A stretch of DNA of 64,000 bases from Leptobrachium leishanense (GCA_009667805.1 CM019071.1:50978101-51042100); one strand, 5' to 3'. Positions 40,989-52,841 are shown, numbered from the stretch's first letter. Translations and numbers: made by a program. Notes: generated by a model not told the origin, from the sequence alone.

Positions 40989-42662
40989 ACCTAGAGGAAG
41001 GGGGTGCCAGTGATGACACACAAATAACTGGCACTCATGTTGGCCCAGCAGCTGCAGCATACTACAAAGTTGGCTCCAGTGATGAGGAGATAGGGGATGA
41101 TGATGAGGTCACTGACTCCACCTGGGTGCCAGATCGAACTGAGGAATCAAGTGAGGGGGAGGAGGCGGAGGCACAACATCCTCTGTGACAAATAGTAGCA
41201 CTAGCCAGTCCAAGGCATCAGATGTCAGAGCTGCTTCGGTGCAGTGCGCTGTTGTCTCAAAGAACACATGCAGGAACTCTGTTGTCTGGGAGTTCTTTAA
41301 GAAATGTGCAGTAGAGCGCACCGTTGCTATTTGTAATCTATGTCAGATGAGGCTTAAGCGTGGGAAAGATACCGGACACTTGGGTACCACGTGCTTGAGG
41401 CGACATATGAACACCTGCCACACATTCCGTTGGCGCAAAACTTTGCATAGGTCCTCCTCATCTGTCTCTACCCCCACTGTATGTCCTGCCATGTCATTGC
41501 CTACAACCTCCAGCGACAGGGATGATGCTACAGTAATGGATGTACCAGGCCCTTCCTCACAATTTGACATCATCCCAGCAGCTGAAGATTTACGCAGTCA
41601 GATTACGTTGTCGCAGCTGCTGCAGCGTAAGAAAAAATATAGTCCCTACCATCCCCAAGCACAGCGTCTAAATGTCAGCTTAGCAAAATTACTCGCATTG
41701 CAACTGCTGCCTTTTCCAGCTGGTGGACTTTGCTCCCTTCCGTGAATTTGCTGAATGTGCTGTACCACAGTGGCAGGTTCCAAAACGCCATTACTTTTCA
41801 CGCAAGGCCATTCCAGCACTATACCAGCACATGGAAGAAAATGTTATCCAGTCATTGGGAAAGGCAGTCAGCAACAAGGTGCATGTGACTTTAGACACGT
41901 GGTCCAGCAAGTATGGACAGAGTCGTTACATTTCCTTCATGGCACACTAGGTAACTCTGATTGCAGCTGGAAGGGATCCAAGTTGGGGCTCTGTGCTGGA
42001 GCTTGTTCATCCACCACGTCTCCAGAAAGCTGCTTGTATGAGGTCTGTCTGCTCCACCACCACCACCTCTCCCTCTTCTTCCTCCTCCTCCTCCTCCTCC
42101 TCCTTCTCTGTCTCTGGCGAAGTGACAGTTAAACCGACGCCTGACAGGGTCTACGCAATGGCTCAAGCAAAAAGAAGCCATACTGTGCTTGAGCTGGTTT
42201 GTTTAGGGGAAAGGAGCCACACTGGGCCAGAAATTCTGTCAGCTCTGCAGGGGCAGGTGCAGAGATGGTTAACACCACGCCAGCTTGAGCTGGGAATGAT
42301 CGTCTGTGATAATTGCAGCAACCTTCTCTCCGCCCTACGTAAGGGTAAATTGACGCATGTACCATGCCTAGCACACGTCCTAAATCTAGTGGTACAGCAT
42401 TTCCTTTTTTTTTTTTAATGTAAAAGTTTTTATTGGAGTTCACACATAAAATGATACAACATTGCAAAAATGATGAGACTTCAGGGATAAAAGACATAAA
42501 TTCCTATCGTTGACAATAGGCATTTCAAATGAAGTATCAATGTTATCCGCTAAAGGTTCATTAGTGCGGTCTCCATTTTCTACAAACAGATATAATCCTA
42601 AACTAACATAAAACACAAAACACAAAACACGGCAGCACTACAGTCTTACACAATGAAGTATC

Positions 42663-45600
42663 TTATATCAAGGTTCCAGAATCGACAAACACCCTCCACC
42701 CCTCCCATGTATCATCAAACTGGCTCATTGAGTTATTCGCGGTGTGAAACATTTCTTCATATTTAAAAACACTTTCGAGGGCTATCATAACTTCTTTCAT
42801 AGATGGACATAATGAGGAACGCCAATGTCTCGCAATAACCGTTTTTGCTGTCCCCAATACCATAGATATAAACCTCCTATGGCGGATCTGAATAGTAATG
42901 GGTATAATATGTAGGAGGTACATTTTCGGGCATAGTGGGAGGCTATGTGAAGTGCAATGAGAAATCAGTCTACTTATTTTAACCCGATAAACCCCCAGTG
43001 CGGGGCATAACCAAAAGGTATGCAGTAGGGAGCCGAGGCCGGTAAGGCATCTCCAACAGAGGCCGGTAGACCCCGAGATATGGGCCAGACGGGTTGGTGT
43101 TAAATACCATCTACACAGCAATTTAATATGGGCCTCGCGGAGATTGGTGCTTCTAGAATATTTGTATATAGTGTCCATGGCCTATGACCAGTCATCTACG
43201 GAAAGTGTGAAAGCTAGATCTTTTTCCCATTTAACCATGTAGGGTAATTTTTTAGGTGGGGTCGGGGTTAGGAGGCTATTGTAGCAGAGAGATAGAGGTT
43301 TCATTTGACATTTCTTCCCCATACACAATTTATGGAACGCTGAAAGGTTCGTAGGTGAGAAAGAGGTCAGGCCCTTCTGGTGCAGAGCGTGTTTCACACG
43401 TAGGTAAGTAAAACAGTCACTTAATGGGATGGCAAACTCCTGTACCAAGTCTGGAAAGGGTTTCAGGGATTGGGAAGTAAAGAGCTGCCACACATGCGTC
43501 AGGCCGCACAAGAACCAAGAATCTAAATTTAAGTCTGGAATATAGCGACACAGGACTCTGAGCGGGGCGAGATAGAGTAAGTCATAAGGCCTTACCAACG
43601 GACGACCCCACTGGCGCCAGGAAGTGAGGGAAAGCATCGAGGCGGGTAGCAGACCCATGGTGCTATTCCTAGTGGGGAGTGGAAGCCACAACAGGTCATG
43701 AAGTTTGTATGGGAAAATCATGGCATTCTCCAACTGTAACCATAGAGGTGGTTCTTTGAGATGCATTGACGACAGCAGTTGGGCTAGTAAGGCTGCTTTG
43801 TAATATGATTGTAAGTCCAGAAAACCCAGCCAGGAGGATTCATTTGTGCTCCATGTAAAGAGCTGCCTCTCGATGGAATTCAAAAGTGGCGTAAAGTTTT
43901 CCTTTAGGATGGTGCCTCGCGATTTAGTAAGGGAGATTCCCAAGTATTTTAAAGAGGTAGAGTGCCAATCAAAAGGGTACTTACTACGCAAGGAGCTAAG
44001 GGATGAAGCAGCAATATTTATAGGGAGAGCTTGTGTTTTACTCACATTATTTTTATAGTAAGATAACGCGCCAAAGCTGTCAAGGAGGCAAAACAGGGAA
44101 GGGAGCGACATCTCCGGGGTGGTCAAAAAAAGCAATATGTCATCTGCGAAAAGTGCCAGCTTGTGCTCCCCATGCGGGTTCGGCATACCCTTGATCACTT
44201 GGGAATTCTTAATCTGCAGCGCTAGTGGTTCTAGGGCCAGGATAAATATTAGCGGGGATAACGGACAACCCTGTCTGGTGCCATTGGTTATGTGAAAAGA
44301 GGAGGATAGGAACCCCGATGCCAAAACTTTCGCCGACGGAGCAGAATAAAGGGCCATAATGCTATGGACGAATTGTGCTGGTAGACCAAACTTTAGTAGC
44401 ACCAATCGCATATACCCCCAATGTAGGCGATCGAACGCCTTTTCGGCGTCCAATGCCAGCAGGAGTCCGGAGGTATTAGTCCTATGGGCCAAATCAATTA
44501 TATCATAAAAGCGTCGAGTATTGTCACATGTTTGGCGGCCCGGGACAAAGCCGGTCTGTTCAGTCGCAATCAATGATGGGAGTAGGGGGCCCAGCCTAGT
44601 AGCCAGTAGTTTAGCATACAATTTGGCGTCTACGTTCAGCAAGGAAGTTGGCACAGTGCGTCGGGGCTTTACCCGGCTTAGGCAGGGTCACTACTGTTGC
44701 TTGCAACATCTCCGGGGGGATGATGCCAGTGTTCTTAATGTCATTAAAAAACAGGGTAAGAGTCGGAACTAGTGAAGAAGCAAATACCTGATAATACAGA
44801 TTCGTAAAACCGTCAGGACCTGGAGCTTTATTTTTTGGAAGTGCTTTAATGGCCTTAAGTACCTCCTCCTCCATAAACGCAGCAAGCAAATCTGTAGCCT
44901 GAGAGGGAGAGAGGGAGGGAAGGTTCGCCGCCTGGAGAAAGAGATCTGTGTCGTCCTGGGTGGGGGACGGTACGGTGTGGTCCAATCCTAGGTTGTACAG
45001 GGAGGCATAATAACGTGCAAATTCATCAGTAATGACAGCTGGGTTGTAAATTTTTACATCATTAGCATCCAATAGGTATGGTATGTTGGTTTGCATTCTT
45101 TTCCCTTTCAATTTAGACGCTAGCAATTTCCCCGGTTTATTCCCCTGGGTATAATGATCATAGTTAAGCCGTCTAATTGAGCGTGCCGTGACCTGGAGCA
45201 TCAGGTGCTCCAACTCACGGCGCTGCGCGGTCAATTGAGCGGTAATATGAGGAGTAGGCGAGGCTTTATTCTGGGTTTCTAAGTCAGAGATGCGTCGTGT
45301 AAGAGCAGTCATCTGAGCGTTAAGACGTTGTTTACGCTGCGCTCCTTTCTGTATAAAATGTCCTCGCATCACAGCTTTGTGGGCCAGCCAGACCGATGCT
45401 GTTGCAACGTCCCCAGTTACGTTCGTTATGAAATACTCCTGGAGGAGTTGTAGCGTTGTTGTCACGTCCTCTCTGTCTACAATGAGTGAGTCATTGAGTC
45501 TCCAAGTCCCCATCCCCCTCGGTGGAAAAGCAGCCTCAAAAGTGAGCGTGAGCGGAGCGTGGTCAGACCACGTAATAATGCCAATGGTCGCCTCCAGGAG

Positions 45601-46264
45601 GCGAGACAAAGCTGAGCTATATATCAAACACAAATCAATTCTACTATATGAGGAGTGGACATGAGAGAAATATGTATAGTCACGTGTGGTGGGGTGGCAT
45701 ATCCTCCAAGTATCATATAGGTCAAATGAGTGCATGAATTCCCGTAGTTGTTTACTAGAGGGCGGGGGGGGCGCGGGATTGGGAGCGGGGTTGGCTCGTC
45801 TGAGTGTCAACATCGGGGTCAGGAGTGCAATTAAAATCCCCACACAGGAACATCGTACCACTAGACATTTTTTTCACTCTACCAAAAGCTTTCCGCAGAT
45901 AAGAAACCGGATTCTCATTAGGGAGATATAGGTTAGCGATAGTGACTGGTAATTCGTTCAACGTACCCACAAGAATCACAAGGCGGCCCAACGGATCAAC
46001 ATACTGAGCCGAACACACAAAAGTCCAATCTCTATGAAACATAATCGAGACTCCTTTGGACTTTGTCAGGGAAGTGGAGTGGTAAGCCTCAGTGTACATA
46101 CGTGATTTCAAAATCGGAGGGCGCCTCTTACAAAAATGAGTCTCTTGCAAACATACAATAGCCGGTTGAGATTTATGCAGGTCACGAAATAAAGCATGGC
46201 GTTTGTACGGAGTGTTCAAACCCCTAACATTTAAGGAATAAATCTGAAATTGAGGTTTACTCAT
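42663..46264 (-). pseudogene. L1-2 ORF2: endonuclease-reverse transcriptase, few lesions
   Basis: The ATG at 46264 starts the APE domain (SLNVRGLNTP, VCLQETHF, FLCGDFNCTPD). A frameshift near 45790 leads to a 416-codon frame (45861-44611) with SYSRIDLCLIYS, WSDHAPLTL and KAPGPDGFTNLYY. A second frameshift near 44650 leads to a 490-codon frame with QTGFVPGRQT, NGTRQGCPLSPLIF and FADDILLF. A segment after SSWLG (about 43830) is deleted relative to L1-1. The frame meets one TAG at 43182-43184, where L1-1 has a Tyr codon, then continues in phase to 42663 with the GLCWRCLTGLGSLLHTFWLC Cys motif. Two frameshifts, one nonsense codon and one deletion: relatively young, but inactive. Confidence 0.94.
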
Positions 46265-46498
46265 TTGTGGTTACACCCATCCCTCTATATCTCACAGCGG
46301 ACAGTAAAGACAACCTCCTCGGGAGAGTGGAGGGACACTCCTGCACATAATAGCACCTGGAACCGTATATCATAGTGCTTACCAAACAAACAAACAATAC
46401 ATACATTACATACATAGGTCGAACAAAAAAGAAACAAAGGAAAAAATAAAAAATAAAAGGAGAGAAAAAATAAAAAAAATAAAAAATCCGACCAAACT

Positions 46499-47161
46499 TC
46501 AGAAAAAAAAAACTGCACTCCATGAGCACAGCTGAGTGGAGTCAATCAACACTGTAGGATTGTATAAGTAGGGGAAAAAAAGGTTCTTGGCTCGTGGTAA
46601 TCTGTGTGCTCGGTCCAACAGGAAATCCTGTGACGAGTACGTTGGGACAAGGATCTGGAAAAGTTCCAATATATAAGGCTGAAGATCAGCAGGGGTTACT
46701 GCCTCTGGAATGCCCCGGATCCGTACATTGTTACGCCGCGAGCGGTCTTCCAAATCGGCCAATTTTGTTGCCATGGTGTCATGTGCAGTCTGCAAAGCTA
46801 TATGGCGGTCCACTAAATCGTTATGGGCCAAACATAGGTCGTCTGTCTTAGCCTCCAAAGAGTCTGTCCTCTCACCCAGATCTTGTACATCACGCCTCAG
46901 CTCCTGCAGCGCCTCTTTAATATCCGTTTGTATAGTAGATCTAAGTTCTTGCAGCATGGCATGTAATCTGCTTTCTGAAGGTGGTAAAATGTCAGACATG
47001 CAGGGTGGGCCTGTTACAGCCGCTTCCATGGTGAAAGAGGAAACAGAGGAGGGAGATCCGCCATCTTGGGCCTCACGAACCCGGTCTTTTTTCACCGATT
47101 TTGCAGGTTCCAATGCTCGTTGCGCCTTAGGGGGCACCATCTGGGGGCCAGGAGATGTCAC
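46499..47161 (-). pseudogene. L1-2 ORF1, C-terminal half deleted
   Basis: The ATG at 47161 (or the in-frame MVPPKAQ start at 47140) opens the same layout as L1-1 ORF1: Ser/Gly/Glu-rich N-terminus, coiled coil (DIKEALQELRRDVQDLGERTDSLEAK) and the RRM start (DLEDRSRRNNVRIRGIPE). After LLDRAHRLPRAKN (about 46580) the sequence jumps to unrelated AT-rich DNA, so the rest of the RRM and the C-terminal domain are gone. The RNA-binding function would be lost. Confidence 0.9.
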
Positions 47162-49235
47162 CCAGCTATGGGTGAAGTTTCAGCCCCCGGGGTTGCTGTT
47201 AAATAGCCGCAGGTAATGAAAGTTTAGCGCCGGTCACAGGAGCTCACCTCACATGCGACCACGCGCTGCAACGTCCGGCCGGTACATCATTTCCTAACCA
47301 AGTACCCAGGGCTGCCAGAGCTTCTCAGCCAGGCCAGAAAAGTCTGCAGCCACTTCAGATGGTCATTCCCAGAAAGCATTTGCCTGGCAGAAATTCAAAG
47401 CGAATTCCACCTTCCCACAAACCGTCTGATCTGTGACATGCCCACCAGGTGGAACTCGACATTAGCAATGCTGCAGCATCTGCACAAGCAGCAGAGGGCC
47501 AACAAGTACCTGTGTGAGTATGGCACAAGGACAGGTTCAGCTTAACTTGATTCCCCCCCGTAGTGGCTGATGATCAAGGATGCATGCACTGTACTGTCAC
47601 CATTTGAGGAGGCAACGAGGATGGTGAGCAGGGACAGTGCATGCATCAGTGACACAATTCCTTTAGTGTTCCTGCTGGAGCACACTCTGCGGGCCCCAGT
47701 CTTTCCGCAGACAGCATTCCAGCGGGTCCTACTCAGATCAGACAGGAGGAGGAGGAGGACTATTTAAGTAGTGGGGGCATTTACGGTGGGGATTCCTCAA
47801 GGGAGGGTTTTGTGTGCACAGAAACACAAGGGCTAGTGCGTGGCTGGGAGGAGGAAGTGCACGATGGGGTCATCCTCATTGACCAGGAAGACTCGGAAGC
47901 TAATGCCACCTCCAACCTACGCTGCATGGGCTCCCTAATAATGCAAAGCCTGTGAAAGGACCCCAGGATTCGTGCTATCAAGGAGAGGGATCATTACTGG
48001 TTGGCAACCCTTCTTGATCCACGATACAAGGGTAAAGTTGCAGCGCTCATCCTGCCCACACAGATGGAGCACAGGATGAAAAAACTTGAGGACGCTCTAA
48101 AGCGACACTTGTGTAACACCTCTCCAGACACTGGTAGGTTACCAAGTGATTACACAGGTGCTTCTGAGGCTGCGGAGGATCAGAGGAATAATGGTGAAGG
48201 CCGGGCCACTTGACCGATGCCTTTTTTAAATTCTTTTAGTCCACGATGCCCAGGGACGTCAAATGTAGGCACCCATTGCCAGCGTCTTCACCATATGGTG
48301 CAGGATTACCTAGGGGCAAGGGCAGACCTGGATACCTTTCCAGCAGTTGATCCACTGGCTTACTGGGTGTTGAGATTGGATCAATGGCCAGAATTTAGCC
48401 AATATGCTATGCAGCTACTAGGTTACCCTTCATCTAGCGTGCTTTCTTAAAGGACGTTCAGTGCCGCTGGAGGTTTTGTCACAGACAAAAGACTGCGTCT
48501 GTCCACCGACTCTGTAGACCGGCTGACATTTATAAAAATGAATCAGTCCTGGATCAGCAGCTATCAATCCCCTGACGGTGTGAATGCACTTGCTGCCATG
48601 AAAGGCACAATATTTGGCTGCACTGACGCCTGTGCCACATTTATATCTTTTTAATTTTTTGAACTGCAGGGTCCAACCCTGCACTCTTCCAAAATACCAC
48701 AGAGGGGTTACTGTATGAATGCACTTGCTGGCCTGGCACCAAAAGCACAATATCTGGGTGCACTGACGCCTTTACCAGATTCATATCTTTTTAATATAGG
48801 ACCGCATGCTCCACCCCTGCACTCTTCCACAATACCACAGGGGTTACTGTATGATGGCACTTGCTGGCCTGGCACCAAAAGCACAATATTTGGGTGCACT
48901 GCCACTGACGCCTGTACCAGATTCATATCCTCAGAGGGGTCACTGTGTGATGGCACTGTTGCCGACGCTAAAAGTCCAATTTTAAAGCAACTAAGTTTCA
49001 CCATAATTTAGCCAAAAAATCACTAAACTTTTTCTGCGCATCCTAAAATGTCTTTTCATATAGGCTGCCGCCCCAAGCAGTTGTTTATGAATAAATTAAA
49101 GGAAAAGCATTTACCGTCATTTGAAATGTAATTTTTTTGTTTGTAAATGTTTCTATACATCCTAGAAATCCGCCAATTCACGGGCAGGTTATGTGCATGT
49201 TAGGCACAATATTTGAAGGAATTTTTCATTTCTAT

Positions 49236-49269
49236 TTTTATTGATGCATCTGAAATAGGGATTGGTGCA
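49236..49269 (+). pseudogene. G1 polymerase remnant between hAT3 and the LTR element
   Basis: Only about 34 bp: it reads IDASEIGIGA, the start of the Gypsy RNase H domain (first catalytic Asp region). It continues at 53900 after removal of the LTR element and one GTGCA. Roughly 450 bp of G1 between the YLDD region at 33101 and this point are missing. Confidence 0.85.
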
Positions 49270-50313
49270 TGTCACGGGATGGCCCAGCACCCTCAGCCAG
49301 GGGCGGCGCGCAGTGACAGTGGTGACATGGACACTCGGGTGCGGTGGCACGCACCCAGTTTTACGAGTACTTTCATTAGATGTGGTCTTACTGATGTGCT
49401 GTATTAAGATGTACCTTGTGTGATTGTAACTGTATTAGGTGTAAGAAAACGTTTGTATGTGTTTTTCCCCGTCGCCATTTTGCCCATTCCAGCATGGTTA
49501 CACCAGACAAAGGGATCTCCTGGCCCCAAGATGGAGGATACAGCAAGCCAGCTGCTTGGAGGCTGTTCCCAGACCTCATTTGCCTAATCCCTGGACAATG
49601 GGAAGGCTGGAAGGGACCTGGGAGGGAACAGGGGGGGCTGGGAGAGGAGCCAATCAGTGCTGGTTGTGTGGGTGGGGGAGTGGGCAATCTGTGTATGTGA
49701 AGTTGTTACCTGACCCTGTTGAAAACCCTTAAAGTTAGTTCATCCAGTTCATTCAGCCACGCCTGGTGTTCTTTATTTGGTGAACGTATTCCTGTGATCC
49801 AGCGCGGTCTACAGAGCACGGTAGCCAGATCCGAATCGACCACCCTGTGCCTGCATCTCGCATCAGGACAGAGGTGCAGCGTGTGCGGGCATCGACCGCT
49901 GTGAGATCCGATTCGACGGCCGCGGCGCATCTGCCGCGCATTTCCCGCGCATCGGTATAGCGGGCGCCATCCGATCGCCGGTAGATCCGAAAAGACGCGC
50001 GGACGTCCCAACTATAAGATCCGACCAGCTCCCGAGGGGAATTCCGATCCGACCGGCCGTTCCGCAGACGACACATCCGCCAACCAAGGTCAGTAGACCA
50101 GCTGCTCGGGACGCTGAGTGCCGTGTCGCTCAGTGGTCGGGCTGGTCTCACCCAGGGGTCCCTTCCAACGCCCGCCAACCCTTTCCCAGGGTCACTCCAG
50201 GCCGCTCGAGACGCCGGGTGCCGTGTCACTCGGTAGTCGGGCCGGCGGTAAGCGCACTAGGGGGAAGCAGATAGGAGCACACCCGCAGGCGGACAACATC
50301 CCATTCCGTCATA
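49270..50313 (+). repeat. 5' LTR of the young element (1044 bp)
   Basis: Starts TGTCACGGGATGG and ends TCCGTCATA. On reading it differs from the 3' LTR by one substitution (GTTGAAAACC against GTTGTAAACC) and one 2-bp insertion (CAGCGTGTGCGGG against CAGCGTGCGGG). It contains CpG-rich U5-like sequence with many GATCCGA words near its end. Confidence 0.95.
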
Positions 50314-50314
50314 C

Positions 50315-50331
50315 TGGTGGCAGCGGTGGGA
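50315..50331 (+). other. Putative primer-binding site
   Basis: TGGTGGCAGCGGTGGGA directly follows the LTR with a 1-nt spacer. TGG at the start matches the CCA end of a tRNA primer. A related TTGGTGGCAAGCGGTG sits next to the LTR of the minus-strand element at about 60477. The priming tRNA was not identified. Confidence 0.7.
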
Positions 50332-50364
50332 TCGCTCTCTGCAGACCCCTAGGAGACCTACGCC

Positions 50365-51729
50365 ATGGCGGTGTACGCCCCCTACAACAGGGACACCCTG
50401 CGTGGGATGTTGGAGAACCGGGGAGGAACGCCGGGTAACAAGAAAAGGAAGACCCTGATCAAGGAGCTGACCAGGATGGATCAGGACGAGGCGACGACGC
50501 CCGTCCCCAGCCCTGTCCACGCAGAGGTGGAGGAAGGCGCTGACCTCAGAGAGGTGCGGCGTCGGATCGCACTGCTTGGAGATGCCCCGACGACAGAGGA
50601 CCGATGTAAGGTGATTCGGGAGTTCTACCGGGAAGTTGAGCTGGAGAAGGAACGCCAGCACCAGCTGCGGTTGGCAGAGCTCCGCGGAGCAGAAACTGAG
50701 TACAATGACCCCGAACCCTACCCCGTGGAACCCTGGGTCGAGACTCACAGCTCGTATGGAGCTTCACCCTGGGAATCCACAACCCCCAGTGACGACGCTT
50801 GCGGGACTCTCAGCTTGTCTGGAGCCTGTACTGAGGACATCACTCATCCCAGCGACCCTCGGATGGAGACTCACAGCTCGCCTGGAGCTGCATCTGAGGA
50901 CGCCATATTCCCCATTGAGGAGCGGTGCTCCTGTGCCGGCACCTTCGCAGACATGAAGGTCGTGCTGGCAAGAAGGCTGCAGGAGGGTCCAGAGCGGGAC
51001 CAGGGGTCCACAGAGGAACTGTGGTACGAGGCCCTGGACCATGAGCGGGACTGCCATGATGTGGACATTCCTTCCGACGCTGACGTCTATCGGGAGCAGT
51101 ACGCTGTGCGAGCAGCGCTCCTGCAGGGCCGGGCCCCAGAAGAGTGGGAGGCCGAGCTCTGGAGTCTGGTGCAGGAGGAGGTCGCACTGGACGCCGCGTA
51201 CCGCGCGCTCCGGTGGCTAACCGCCGCTCCGGCAGTACGCCCGTTGGGAGGCAGTTCCGTTGCAGGGCCTCGCTACGGAGGCACAGGACTGCTCTACGCG
51301 AGCATGGCCGCCGACCCCGATTTTGGAGAGGAGACCGAGGAACGGATGGAGGACATCCTGGAGCGACGGGAACTGGAGATCCCGTCAGACAGCAGGGACT
51401 CAGTGTTTGAGGAGCTGGAGTCCCTAGCTGAGCGAGAGTGGGAGCTCGAGGTGGCTTATCGAAGACTGTTGGACGGCGTTCCGCAGTCGAGCCTGAGCTC
51501 CCCGTGGTGGGACGGGTCGATGGAGGAAGTCGACAGTCCCCAGGTTTGGGACCTATGGGAAGCCGAGGCGGACTCATGGGTGCCCGTGGGGGGGTCGTCT
51601 GAGGAAGTTACCCCCCTCACCCCGCAAGAGGACAGGGTGGCCGAGGCCACGGGTCCAGCGGGGGAGGAGACGGATGGTCCCCCGGGATGGGTTGTGCGCA
51701 ACCGTCGATTGCCCCGGGGGGTGAAGTGA
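50365..51729 (+). CDS. Gag-like protein of the young LTR element (454 aa)
   Basis: Uninterrupted frame from ATG 50365 (context CGCCATGG) to TGA 51727-51729; the only long intact retroelement ORF in the window. Residues 1-45 (YNRDTLRGMLENRGG..GNKKRKTLIKEL) resemble a SAP-like DNA-binding fold, which occurs at the start of some vertebrate LTR-element gag proteins. The rest is acidic with Glu/Arg-rich predicted helices (about residues 60-115, 200-300 and 345-375) and Ser/Pro-rich linkers. No zinc knuckle, protease or polymerase motif is present. Probable role: particle or RNA-packaging protein. It ends at the first unit of the 162-bp repeat. Function by position only. Confidence 0.6.
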   Translation: MAVYAPYNRDTLRGMLENRGGTPGNKKRKTLIKELTRMDQDEATTPVPSPVHAEVEEGADLREVRRRIALLGDAPTTEDRCKVIREFYREVELEKERQHQLRLAELRGAETEYNDPEPYPVEPWVETHSSYGASPWESTTPSDDACGTLSLSGACTEDITHPSDPRMETHSSPGAASEDAIFPIEERCSCAGTFADMKVVLARRLQEGPERDQGSTEELWYEALDHERDCHDVDIPSDADVYREQYAVRAALLQGRAPEEWEAELWSLVQEEVALDAAYRALRWLTAAPAVRPLGGSSVAGPRYGGTGLLYASMAADPDFGEETEERMEDILERRELEIPSDSRDSVFEELESLAEREWELEVAYRRLLDGVPQSSLSSPWWDGSMEEVDSPQVWDLWEAEADSWVPVGGSSEEVTPLTPQEDRVAEATGPAGEETDGPPGWVVRNRRLPRGVK

Positions 51730-52530
51730 CCATCCTTCCCCAAGGAGATCTCCAACCAGCAGAAGAGCTGGCTACGGGGCAGAGTGCTGCTGGCCTCTGC
51801 CCACTGCCCAAAGTCTGCCAGGAGGGGCAGACAGATGGTTCCCCCGGGATGGGTTGTGCGCAACCCTTGGTTGTCCCGGGGGGTGAAGCAACCATCCTTC
51901 TCCAAGGAGATCTCTCGCCAGCAGAAGAGCTGGCTACGGGGCAGAGCGCCGCTGGCCTCTGCCCACTACTCAAAGTCTGCCCGGAGGAGCAGACGGATGG
52001 TTCCCCCGGGACGGGTTGTGCGCAACCATTGATTGCCCCGGGGGTGAAGAAACCATCTTCCCGCAGGGAGATCCTCGCCCAGCTGACGAGCTGGCCACGG
52101 GGCAGAGCGCCGCTGGCCTCTGCCCATCCCTCTCAGTTTGCCTCGAGGGGCAGCGCGAGGATGACCCTGTACGACTGCCGCGGCAGCGGTCCAGTCCCCT
52201 CGTCGGCGGCCAGGGAGAGCAGCCGGGTTTGACCCCGTTTGTCCTCCCGGTTGCCGTTTCCGTACCCGGCCAACCAGCAGAAGAGCTGACGCCAGGGCAG
52301 AGAGCCGCTGGCCTCTGCCCGTTCCGCCCGATTCGCCCCGAGGGGCAGAGCGTGGATGACCCTGGGCGACTGCCGTTGCATCCCGTGATTCTCCCTTCCA
52401 GCTGGCTGGAGGAGCAGCCAGGTTTGGCTCTTGTGGTTCCTTCAGTTGCCGTGTCCGTACCTGGCCCTCCAGTGGAAGAGCTGGCAACGGGGCAGAGCGC
52501 CGCTGGCCTCTGCCCATTTTTGCAACCTTT
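51660..52530 (+). repeat. 162-bp in-phase tandem repeat in the LTR element
   Basis: GGGATGGGTTGTGCGCAAC recurs at 51684, 51846 and 52008 (variant GGGACGGG), exactly 162 bp (54 codons) apart. Because the period is a multiple of three, frames stay aligned between units. Diverged units continue to about 52520, each with a segment reading ELATGQSAAGLCP in one frame; a 246-codon frame (52016-52756) holds three of these. It is GC-rich. Whether the repeat is translated, for example by frameshift after the 454-aa ORF, is unknown. Confidence 0.85.
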
Positions 52531-52841
52531 GGGCTCGGGAGCCTTACCCCGCCACGGTCCTGTCCCACGGCTGACCTGGGCACCTGGGGCGTGTGCAGTT
52601 AGCACCCGGGTTCCCCAGGTGAGTGACAATCCTGGGGGGGCACCGGAGGCCCTCCGGCCCAGAGGCATGTCCTCTCGCCCAGCCGGGGACACCCTCAGGA
52701 CATGGGGTCCCGACCAAGCTGGCACGGCCGCAAGGCCAAATGGAGAGGCCTGGTGACCCGGCCTCCCCAGACTGACTATGGGCCTGGGAGCACCGACTTC
52801 CCCGGTATGACCCGGTGGGGTCAGACCAGGTGCGTCGAACT

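Larger units (their letters stand above)
42406..47280 (-). mobile_element. L1-2: second L1/Tx1-type LINE, inside hAT3
   Basis: Minus-strand LINE flanked by GGTACAGCATTTCCT (42391-42405) and GGTACATCATTTCCT (47281-47295), a 15-bp duplication with one mismatch. The 3' end shows an A10 tail (plus-strand T run at 42406) after the conserved TAAAAACTTTTAC segment. The 5' end has the GACC.CGCGCTG-type leader shared with L1-1. It is shorter than L1-1 because the second half of ORF1 and a segment of ORF2 are deleted; no MITE is present. Confidence 0.95.
40403..48567 (+). pseudogene. hAT3 transposase, interrupted by a MITE and by L1-2
   Basis: ATG at 40403. One open frame covers the N-terminus to 40879, where a 136-bp MITE enters (40853-40988). 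The acidic region and BED finger follow (VWEFFKKCAVERTVAICNLC, LRRHMNTCH, about 41285-41425). Frame breaks occur near 41170, 41720 and 41949 (a TAG after FMAH). VTLDTWSSKYGQ (about 41888) and MIVCDNCSN (about 42297) mark the catalytic Asp residues. L1-2 enters at 42406 within VVQ.FL; coding resumes at 47296 with FLTKYPG-type sequence and MPTRWNS. The hATC block is interrupted by a stop (SVLS-TAA, about 48450). The normal terminal stop is lost by a small deletion after SSY. Non-functional. Confidence 0.92.
38812..49235 (+). mobile_element. hAT3: third hAT copy, inserted in hAT2, right end deleted
   Basis: Begins TAGGGATGAGCTG at 38812 inside the hAT2 transposase (left flank CCAGAAAC, 38804-38811). 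Its own body runs through expanded subterminal repeats, the transposase frame, the L1-2 insertion and the 3' region. It stops at about 49235 (GGAATTTTTCATTTCTATTTTTA), about 240 bp short of a normal right end, fused directly to G1 polymerase sequence. The junction falls in a T-rich run, pointing to a deletion or illegitimate join. Confidence 0.9.

Noticed and set aside
52016..52756. 246-codon frame as an independent gene
   Set aside because: It runs through the GC-rich 162-bp repeat of the LTR element, where several frames on both strands stay open; no start context or domain supports it.
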